NCBI RefSeq assembly: GCF_011397635.1 | Contig: NC_064759.1 | Span: 14,590,428 to 14,654,427, forward strand | Direction: 5' to 3' | DNA length: 64,000 bases | Source of the DNA: Epinephelus fuscoguttatus | Lineage: Eukaryota; Chordata; Actinopteri; Perciformes; Serranidae | Part shown: piece after piece, positions 56,601 through 64,000 of the stretch | Numbering within the stretch: position 1 is the first letter of the stretch | Layout: each line of letters starts with the position of its first letter | Made by a program: the position numbers and the translations under genes | The notes under the pieces: generated by a model | Database searches by the model: none | Told to the model about the DNA's origin: nothing | What the model saw: only the letters and a program-made list of their open reading frames with translations

Positions 56601-59600
56601 TATGGGGGATGCATTAGCAGGCTGAGGACCTGAGCTGACCACAATCTTCTGCTCTTTATCTCCATAACACAGCCACTCTGAGCCAACCACCATTTTATGA
56701 GCATTGTCATCTCTATTTTGTGGTTTCCGTTACACTTAACTCCCCTTCACATTCTTCCTTCCTCTTCAAGATTTCAGACACAATTTCTGGGCTGCAGCTG
56801 TCCGTCTCTAGCCCCCTGACCTCGCTGGAGGAGCTCTTTACTGGCAGTAAACCCTTCCTGGTGTCGACGCGGAACTGTCGGAGGTTATCTGAGAATGTCA
56901 TCAACCTCCTCTCCTCCATCTCCCTGGCTCGGTCCAGTCTGGACACAGGCCTGGGCAATGACAGTATCAGCGGGGCGTCCATCATACCTCTGACCCCGGT
57001 ACCTCCCTCTGTGGCACCTACAGTGGTGCCTACCAGCAGCTTGATGCCCAGCCCCTTCTCACCTGGCTGGGCGGCCAACGCGCTGATGGTCAACGAGGAC
57101 TACAGGTGAGGCTGCAGTCCAGATCTCAAACTTGATTTGAAAACGGACAAGTAGATGTTTAATTTGGATCAAACACACACTGGAAATAGATTTATTTTTT
57201 GAATTGAAATGAACTGCCCAGATTATAGAATATTTTTGACCAGTCATGCATATTGTTCTGTAGGGGAATTCACTACTCTTCAGTTTACTGCACTGTGCAC
57301 CACCTGGGTCAGGTAGGGCTAGCTAGTGGTGCTGCTTATTTAGCAATTACTGCTAGAAACGCTGTCCTGACCCAACAGCTTTGGCGTGAAAACATTATGC
57401 CCACCCTCCGGTCCCCCCAAAGTAGTCTCGGTGAATAAGTTGCTCAGTTTTTAGCCCCAAACCCCCTTTAGCACTTAGCTCTCTTAGCTCCGTTAGCAGC
57501 GTCCGCACAGCTAGTAGTGCTAACATAGACAACAATGCTAAAGGGATTTTGCAGCTCAAAATGAAGCCACTTACTCACCGGGGGCTACTTGAGGGAAAAA
57601 CCAGAGGGTGGCTAACATATTTCTGCAACACTAGGATGGTGTTACTAGCAGTAATCTTCGAATGAGCACTGCCGCTAGCTAGCTCCCACCCAGGTGGTGC
57701 ACAGTGCAGAGCAGCCAAGGCTAACGTTAGCTAACCAGTGGAGACCGCAGAGTTGGCATTGGACACTTAGTTTCCACAAAACATTAAAATTTCACCACCT
57801 CTAAATGGACAGTGTTTTAAAATGTGGCTCTAAAGCTCACTAAGTTAATGGAGCACTGGAGCAAAAAGAAAGGCCTCATGTGTTTGACGTCATTTTGTGT
57901 TTTGTTTTTTTTTTTCTTTTCCTAAAATTGAACTGGTTAGTTCATCAAAATCAAAATTAACCTTAACTTAATTCCCTAGTCTGTATCTTGTTGTGTATTT
58001 CAGATGAATCAACACATATTTAGATACATGGCCCATAATCAAGGGGGTAGGATTCATTTGAACATTGGAGGGGGACGCATATAAAATGAAGGGTTTGGGG
58101 GTCCTCCAGCAGAAAATTTAGAACATCAAACACCTCATTTCCTGCATTCTGGTGAATGTTTATGCACCGATTTGTACCTTTTCTGCACCAATTTATGGTG
58201 TAAATGTCTTTAATTTATCGCCTAATAATGCAAAAATATCATACTTGTTAACAGGAAGTTCACAAATCAACACACTTTATATACACAAACCAAGATTTCA
58301 GTTATAAATGAGCATTACATAACTAATGCAGTATTTTCTTGGCTTTAAATGGAGCAGGGTTGTTTTCAAACAGAAAAAAATTCCCTTTAATCACTACCAG
58401 ATAACATTGTTCTTTCCAAGGAACTTCTGAGGAAAACTGTCCAGTAAAATAAAGTAGTACTGTAATATCCTTTTTTTGTTTGTAACCGCTTATCCTGTTC
58501 AGGCTCACGATGGTGCTGAAGCCAATATGACATTAGACGAGAGGTATGGTTCACCCTGGATAGGTCACCAGACTGTCACAGGCCCGACTCATAGAGACAG
58601 ACAGTTACTGTGACATCATATTGATTAATCCCATATTCAACAAGATTTTATATTTTTGGTTGTTAATCAGCCACAATTAGTTTTAAGCAACTGAATTAAA
58701 AAAAGAAACATCCATATTTCCTAATTTTGCACATCATGCTTACAATCAGAAATACAGAAAATGTTTACCTCCACACCAACAATAGTAAACATTGGCAGTG
58801 ACAGTCTTCCTGGGAAACAAGAGTAAAGCTCTCTCCCAGTTGGCCTTGATTGGTAGCTGTTCATGTTCTTTCTCTGTTTATAATCTGACCACCATCAGAT
58901 AGCTCTGCTTATAAACGTATGTGTTCCTCTTGTGCAAGAAATGATGATTCTTTCAAAGCATGTTTTATGTTTCCAATAAAAATAGATGGCGTAACTCCAT
59001 TCTTCTACTAACACAATCTGGATTCTTGAGCTTTCCACTTACAAACATACTTTACGCACTAATCCTGATCTGTCAGTTTTCCACTCCAGCGGTTTAACAA
59101 TGTGGCTGTAAACATGGATTTACCCAGGTGGTCATAATATAACTTTTTACAGCTTGTTCAGCAGAAGCATCAAGGGTTAAAATACAACCAATCTATGGGT
59201 ACATTTTAAAGGGATTAGAGTAAAAAGTATTTTTTTAAAGGAACCATTACATTTTATACCAGGCCCACTTCATCCGTTATCCAAGAATAACCACTGGCAA
59301 CCATTTTCTTTGTCTTGGAGGATGGAAACTTAAGTAGCATCTAACACACATTCCCAGTCTGCTCATATAACCATTTCCTATTCTGGCTATGGATGGATTA
59401 ATGAACGGGCCTACTTGGCAAAGGCCCAGGGCCCCAAAGAGTCAAGGGCCATTCTGGCCTTAACACAAAATGTCACTCAAATTAATTTGAATCAATCAGG
59501 AGGAGACTCAAAGGGACATCAAAGAGATATAAATCAACTACAAAGAGACACAATATGACAACAAAGAGACTCAAAAGACTACAAAGAGACACAAAATGAC

Positions 59601-62600
59601 AACAGAGAGACTCAAAAGACTACAAAGAGACACAAAATGACTACAAAGAGACACAAAATGACCACAAAGCAGGGTTCCTACGCAAGTATGGAAATAAATC
59701 TGATCAATTTCCAGGTATTAAAAAGTATGGAAAATGAAAAATAAAGTATAGAAAAAATATTTATGTTTCCAGACTATTACCACTGTTCTAAAATACTGTT
59801 TTCTAAAATAGAAAATTAGGTATTTCCAAAAATAATTTAATCAATCTGGATCGTGTTTTATGCCGGGCCAAGCACAGTTTGTCTGAGGGCAAACGTCTCA
59901 GAAAACATACCGCCCCTTTTACCTGATTGACGAGTGGTATGTCCAGTCCACTGTCCCATGACAGCCCCAGCCCCCCAGTACCAAGTTTCACTCCAACACT
60001 GCACTGCACCTTCGACAAGAAGACGAGTTTCACGTGGTTCACAATGGGTAGATGCAAGTTTTTGGATGGATGGCTTTACTTGACAATACCGTATATAAAT
60101 ACTGGTTGGCCAAGGATTCCCAATTCACACACAGAGAGCTAGATGCAAGCTTGGTGTGAAATGGGATGACATCACGAACATGGGGGAGAAGGCGATTCTG
60201 AGCCACATGAAAGGAAAAAACACAAACGTCTCGTTATTGCATCACTTGCACCCAGAGTCCCAACCTTTTTGCCTCAGCCCAGACATTGAACTTACTTGAG
60301 TTTTTATTTGCATGCCATTATGATACTTGGCTACAATCGCCTATTAAGAATAATTAAATATGATGTGAAATATGATACACTGATATATTTACTCAGATGT
60401 CGCATATTTTCTGGGAAAAAAAAAAAACGCTGAGAAGTCTGGAAATTAGGGTATGGAAAAGTATGGAATTTTGAAATTCCAAATGTGTAGGAACCCTGAC
60501 AAAGAGACACAAAATGACTACAAAGAGACACAAATGACTGCAAAGAGACACCAAATGACCACAGAGACATAAAGCAATTAAAAAGACACTCAAAGTGACC
60601 ATAAAGAGACACAAAATGACCGTAAACAAAGACGTAAAGCAATTTAGAGACACTAAATGACCACAGATATAAAAAATGATCATAAAGATATACAAAATGA
60701 CTACAAAGGGACACAAACTAATTACAAACTCTAAATGACTAAACAGAGATGTAAAGCAATTAAAAAGAGACTCAAAATGACCAATAAGAGGAACACAAGG
60801 ACCACAAAGAGACACAAAGCAACTACAAACATACTCAAAATGGCTAAAAAGAGACACAAAGCAATTACAAAGAGATTCAAAATGACCACAAAGAGACACA
60901 AAATGACTTCAGAGAGACAGAATACAACTACAAAGAGACTTATATGACTATAAATAGGAGCAACAAACAACCACAGACACAAAAAAACTACAAAGTGACC
61001 AAAACAACCAACAAAAGGAGGCTAAACAACTACAAAATCTGTGTGTCTTGCTCCTGTGAAGGAGAGGTTGTGGGGCCTTTTGCAAATCTGAGACCAGGGC
61101 CCCATTGTCTCATGATCCACCCATGATTCTGACAAGTTAAAGTGTAAAACAAGCTGATTTGTAGGACTGTGCACATGAACCATCTGGTCCTGATCAGTTT
61201 CACAATTATCAACACTGCAGGCTGTTTATCAAAAATGACACACCCCTGCTCTCAGTGTTTGATTAAACTGTCCCAACCAGCCTTTCATAAATGTTGTATG
61301 TTTATTAAGATGGCTGGATTTGTTGAGGTAATGTAATTGAAACTTCTTTCAAAACCGCAGAATGTTCAGATGCATTATGGGCCACTGGGATGCTTTTACA
61401 TTCCATATTGCCTAATAATAATATTAAAGTACTGCTTCCCATAAACTAACCGCACAGAGCACAGACAGACCATAAATGCATCCTTCCCCTTTAAACAGTG
61501 CGAGGTTATGTAAAGTTCAACCTCATCCTAACTTTACCACTTCCCTGATCTCATACAGCAGATCCTTGTGTCTCTTATCTCAAAGAGCAAATAAAGCTAC
61601 TCAAGCTGACCAAAGACACACATTGAGTGTTTCATTTCTGTTTTATAGAGACATATCCCGGATCAGCAGCGCTAACTGAATCCCAATAATCTTATTACAC
61701 TTCTCTGCAGTTTTAATTCTGGGAACAGTGGAACGAAAATAGCAAATTTTAATCCCAGATCAGGTGGAATAATCTGAATGTGATGAAAGAAACGCTGCAT
61801 ATTTTACTCATCACCCAAAACACACCAGCTAAGATGACAAATCAAAACTTAAATATGCAAGCTGCCCAGCTTAAGAAAAAGGAGACGAGCTGGTCGACAT
61901 TTTAGCTCATATCTGTCAGCTACTAATTTAAAGTTTGTTTAAGGGAGTTTCCGTGAAGCGCTGTAAAGTTTAGTTGATTCAAAACACACCTAAAACACAC
62001 TTTAAACATGACTTAATGGAGACAATTTCAAACACAAGTACACAAATTGGCTTCATTACAACTCGCAGCATTCACAGACAGACACATGTCTTTATCTGGA
62101 CACATTTTCCCCACAAATATAACATGCTAACGTTATTAGCACAAGCCTATGGCATTTTACATTGTATAAATTAGCCTAGCAGCCGGCGGTCTTTTCCACT
62201 TCTCATATAAAACCAGGGACAACAGTAACATAACAAAGATAACGGTACATAATTTGGCTCCGTTACAGCTCACAAGGTTTATCGACAAAACAACTGTCTT
62301 ATACTTAAAGTTTTTCAAACAAATACAACATGCTAACATTATAAGCACTTTACATTGTATGAATTAGCCTAGCAGCTAGCAGTCTTTTCCTTCTCTCATA
62401 TAAAACCAGGGACAACAGCAGCATTTAGCAAAGGTAATGGCACACAATTTGGCGCCATTACAGCTCACAAGGTTCACAGACAAAACAACTGTCTTATACT
62501 AAACACATTTTCCAAACAAATACAACATGCTAACGTTATTAGCACAAGCCTATGGCATTTTACATTGTATAAATTAGCCTAGCAGCTGGCAATCTTTTCC

Positions 62601-64000
62601 TCTTCTCATATAAAACCAGGGACAACAGCAACATTTAACAAAGGTAACATTACATGATTTGGCTCCATTACAACTCACAGGGTCACTGGCAAAACAGCTG
62701 TCATGTTAAACATGTTTTCCAAACAACTACAACATGCTAATGTTATTAGCGCCAGCCTATGGCATTTTACATTGTATAATTTAGCCTAGTGACGAGCAGA
62801 GATTTCCGTTACTCATTCAAAGCCAGGATAAATCACACGTAAAATGCTATTTTAGTGGAGGCTTTATTGTCTTTTCAATTTATTGTTTCTTTTCTGTGAA
62901 ATTAAAGTAAATAAAAGGTTCGTCTCCACTGAGGGACATGGTTTCAGCTTACAAAAATAGACAGGAGGTCTGCGTTGCTGCGACATGTAGGTCACCTTCT
63001 GGGGAGGTGCACGTCAGGCTACGGCGTAGGCTCTATGCGATACGGAGCCTATGCAGTAGTTATGGCGTCGAATCAACCTAGAAGTATAAATCCCGCTTCA
63101 GCCAACTGCCTTTTAATGTTGGCTGGAACATCATCCAAATCAGTGGGAGGGGCGTCAGATTTTGCTGTTGTTAAACATGGTCCTCATTTAATCCATAAAT
63201 CAGTATGTTTGCTGTTTCCGTGGGGCATGCGAGAAAAGTTTTCTTCATGAGTTCAAGGAACATAGCAAGAACAATTGGTCATTTTATGGGAGAACTATTC
63301 CTTTAATATTTGCAATGGGAGGGGCGCTGCATGGTAAATAAACAACAACAACAAAAACCAGCTGTTTATCAGCTTTTTGCCGAATTGTTATTTTATACAA
63401 CAATATTGGCCCAGAATTTCACAATCAGTCCATCCCTACTGATGACATAAACACAGTAAATATATACTCATAAAATAAAACCACGAAAAACATCAATAAA
63501 CTACAGACAAACAACACTTCCTCCTCACTGATTTCTGGCTGCAGTGTAGTATCTGCTGTTGAAGTATGCTAACGACAGTTACTCTCGTGGTTTGTACTCA
63601 CTCAAAACTTTCAAGTGGACCTTTAGTTAAGACCTCTTTGATCTGAAGTGAAGAATAACTTTTGACACTCAACATTTTCACAGTGTTTGATATATTTATG
63701 GATTTGCTGTATGTTGTGTTTGTGTGCCTCGTTGTTTTAGGTGGCTGTCCTACGTGTTGCTGCTGCTGCTTGACCTCATAGTGTGTCTGTTCATCCTGTT
63801 GGGACTGGCCAAGCAAGCCCGCTGGCTGCTCATCCTGTGAGTACACACACGCGCACACACACACACACACACACTTGTATTTGTTGACACAATCCATACA
63901 ACACTGGATTGATATTGATGGTCAGGGTGTCCTCTTGGCTGAAGAGTTTGTGCTGTTCCCCCCACAGGATGACTGTGCTGGCGTGGCTGGCTCTCTTCCT
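47617..64000 (+). CDS. ttyh1: Tweety homolog 1 (5' part; 3' end off the right edge)
   Basis: Coding exons are 47648-47782 (with 31 nt of leader from 47617), 49270-49499, 53908-54019, 56771-57105, 63741-63836 and 63968 onward, all in phase, giving 313 residues so far. Exon 1 has the family start (P-S-Y-T-P-S-L-W-V, H-x-L-P-R, then W-E-Y-Q-Q). The first membrane segment covers about 46-72 and ends in Cys-Cys-Cys; a Glu/Asp-rich loop follows. The second segment is about 107-130, ending G-I-G-F-Y-G-N. The extracellular part has an N-Y-T sequon at 150-152. A Pro/Ser-rich stretch near 235-260 leads to E-D-Y-R and the third segment (272-292), then L-G-L-A-K-Q. Tweety proteins are five-pass membrane proteins, proposed as volume- or calcium-linked anion channels and enriched in neural tissue; the channel role is disputed. 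Adjacency to leng9 matches human 19q13 and favours TTYH1 over paralogs. ATGs at 47648 and 47657 are both possible; the first has A at -3 and G at +4. Confidence 0.94.
47783..49269. other. ttyh1 intron 1 of the coding region
   Basis: No other exon seen. 48515-48760 is purine-rich with GAGA repeats. The acceptor is a CTCCTCC tract ending CTCCCAG at 49269. Confidence 0.6.
50326..50600. repeat. GCTTAGCTTAGC-type fish repeat
   Basis: GGTTAGCTTAGCTTAGCTTA, ACTGGAAACAGAGGGGAACA, then AGCTCACTAAGTAACACTT and, inverted, GCTAAGCTAAGCTAAGC: a very common repeat in spiny-rayed fishes. Confidence 0.75.
50713..51822. mobile_element. TTAA-type element containing a nested hAT element
   Basis: TTAAAGGTTCTGTATATGAC at the left and CACGTACAGCTCCTTTAA at the right are inverted; both then share the CATTCAGAGCA box. 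A separate element fills 50987-51617. It is in ttyh1 intron 2. Confidence 0.65.
50987..51617. mobile_element. hAT-type nonautonomous element (nested)
   Basis: The ends CAGTGTTGGGG and CCCAACACTG are inverted, with TAATGTATTAC/GTTACTGTAATG interior as in fish hAT MITEs. Flanking octamers CTGATGAC (50979-50986) and CTGATAAT (51618-51625) agree at 6 of 8 positions. Confidence 0.7.
52018..52526. mobile_element. Foldback/MITE family 2, copy C
   Basis: TAAAGGGACAGTTCACCCCC and TTGGGGTGAACTGTCCCTTTAA are inverted ends; inner arms share GATATC and AGACATCTCTAC. It is inserted directly into the AGTAAAAGT-type repeat that resumes at 52527. Confidence 0.75.
52527..53907. other. ttyh1 intron 2, right part
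   Basis: No exon recognised. A hydrophobic open stretch after an acceptor-like TATTTCAG (52733-52740) is judged spurious. A pyrimidine tract ends CCTTTGCAG at 53907, the acceptor of the next exon. Confidence 0.5.
54950..55232 (+). mobile_element. MITE-like element, family 1 (copy 2)
   Basis: It ends AATCCTGCATAGTGTATCTT. The interior TTGCTATATTTGCAGTTTT, CTCTTGGATGCATGCTGCTT and CACTACCTTTTT match the reverse of 4740-4880. It lies in ttyh1 intron 3. Confidence 0.65.
55265..55660 (-). mobile_element. Rex1/L2-like LINE fragment
   Basis: On the minus strand it contains CAGGCAGAAGGTACAGGTG and ends GACAATAAAGGC followed by short ATCTT/TCTCA repeats, as Rex1-class tails do. Between them, 55385-55562 is a degenerate run of GATGCCCTAC-like units, 25-35 bp apart. 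Confidence 0.55.
55661..56770. other. ttyh1 intron 3, right part: nothing recognised
   Basis: AT-rich DNA. The acceptor of the next exon is TCCTCTTCAAG, ending at 56770. Confidence 0.5.
57288..57709. mobile_element. Foldback element with perfect 22-bp outer arms
   Basis: 57288-57309 (CTGCACTGTGCACCACCTGG...) is the exact reverse complement of 57688-57709. Inner arms continue with GGGCTAGCTAG/CTAGCTAGC and ATTACTGCTAG/CTAGCAGTAAT. It lies in ttyh1 intron 4. Confidence 0.7.
57710..59494. other. ttyh1 intron 4: mostly nothing recognised
   Basis: The only clear item is a truncated minus-strand copy of the SINE/RTE-tail repeat at 58468-58615 (AACCGCTTATCCTGTTCAGG and, downstream, CATAGAGACAGACAG). 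Confidence 0.5.
58468..58615 (-). repeat. Truncated copy of the 2935-3240 SINE/RTE-tail repeat
   Basis: Minus-strand sequence with TCACCAGACTGTCACAGGCC and AACCGCTTATCCTGTTCAGG matches the 3' half of the repeat at 3110-3232 in reverse. Confidence 0.65.
59495..61035. repeat. Minisatellite of about 21 bp (ACTACAAAGAGACACAAAATG), interrupted by a hAT element
   Basis: Head-to-tail units run from about 59500 to 59669 and resume from 60499 to about 61035, more diverged toward the right. The 829-bp block between them is a separate insertion. Minus-strand open frames full of Phe/Cys/Leu here are products of the repeat. Confidence 0.85.
59670..60498 (+). mobile_element. hAT-like element with decayed zinc-finger/transposase remnant
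   Basis: The ends CAGGGTTCCTACGCA and TGTGTAGGAACCCTG are inverted. Near 60090-60230 the plus strand holds broken frames reading W-L-A-K-D-S, then C-E-M-G and A-I-L-S-H-M-K-G-K, like the BED-type finger of hAT transposases. Adjoining ACAAAG on both sides could be part of a target duplication, but the host repeat itself contains it. Confidence 0.65.
61036..62009. other. ttyh1 intron 4: nothing recognised
   Basis: AT-rich DNA between the minisatellite and the satellite below. Confidence 0.5.
62010..62850. repeat. Satellite of about 205 bp, four units
   Basis: The anchor AACATGCTAA recurs at about 62121, 62329, 62524 and 62731. Each unit carries TTGGCT(C/T)C(A/G)TTACA, AAACCAGGGACAACAG and TTTACATTGTATAAATTAGC. 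Units are clearly closer to one another than those in the flcn satellite. Confidence 0.85.
63236..63306. repeat. Right end of a fish TIR element
   Basis: TCATTTTATGGGAGAACTAT then TCCTTTAA, the inverse of the end at 747. The opposite end was not found with confidence. Confidence 0.45.
63841..63875. repeat. AC microsatellite just after a ttyh1 donor
   Basis: AC repeats begin within five bases of the GTGAGT donor at 63837 and fill part of the 131-bp intron between 63837 and 63967. Confidence 0.85.

Noticed and set aside
60331-60982. Long hydrophobic Phe/Leu/Cys-rich minus-strand frames
   Set aside because: They are translations of the 21-bp minisatellite, with a period of seven residues.

Overview
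The window is nuclear DNA from a ray-finned fish, most likely a percomorph teleost. It carries widely spaced, small-exon vertebrate genes with GT-AG introns. Introns and intergenic DNA are full of fish-type repeats: RTE, L1 and Rex1/L2-like LINE remnants, hAT and TTAA-type terminal-inverted-repeat elements, large foldback elements, satellites and CA/GA/TA microsatellites. I see no bacterial-style operon, CRISPR array or rRNA/tRNA gene. The models below were built by checking splice dinucleotides, exon phase and family conservation by eye, without alignment software.

Five protein-coding genes can be supported. Minus strand, from right to left: flcn (folliculin, 28806 to 20016, complete, 11 coding exons, 560 aa); an unnamed small secreted or membrane-tethered helical cytokine of the SCF/FLT3-ligand/CSF1 type (17487 to 15450, complete, 230 aa); and grwd1 (12363 to beyond the left edge; five 5' coding exons, 287 aa seen). 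Plus strand: leng9 (29896 to 38384, complete, 7 coding exons, 571 aa: CCCH finger, MJ1316 domain, 2H phosphoesterase/AKAP7-like domain); and ttyh1 (coding from 47648 past the right edge; six coding exons seen, the sixth cut by the edge).

flcn and leng9 are divergent, with only about 1.1 kb between start codons. That interval holds a ZNF143/STAF-like site, a CLEAR/M-box-like palindrome next to a CRE-like site, and a probable flcn 5' UTR exon, so it is probably a shared promoter. In human, GRWD1, FLT3LG, LENG9 and TTYH1 all lie on 19q13 while FLCN is on 17p; this order is from memory. The neighbourhood therefore supports an FLT3-ligand-like identity for the cytokine, without proving it.

Region by region: 1-12.4 kb grwd1 with repeat-laden introns, including an RTE retrotransposon nested in a DNA transposon with a 15-bp target duplication; 12.4-15.4 kb repeats; 15.4-17.5 kb cytokine; 17.5-20 kb pyrimidine-rich DNA without recognised genes; 20-28.8 kb flcn, with a satellite in its last intron and a multi-inverted insertion in intron 7; 28.8-29.9 kb divergent promoter; 29.9-38.4 kb leng9; 38.4-47.6 kb foldback elements and the presumed ttyh1 upstream exon; 47.6-64 kb ttyh1 with nested hAT elements, a minisatellite split by a hAT element, and a roughly 205-bp satellite.

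The genes are not one pathway. FLCN acts in Rag GTPase/mTORC1 and TFEB signalling, GRWD1 in chromatin and ribosome biogenesis, LENG9 is a presumed RNA-processing enzyme, TTYH1 is a membrane protein and the cytokine is probably haematopoietic or immune. Nothing here is clearly a new system. The least-characterised gene is the cytokine, and the strangest DNA is the multi-inverted insertion in flcn intron 7.
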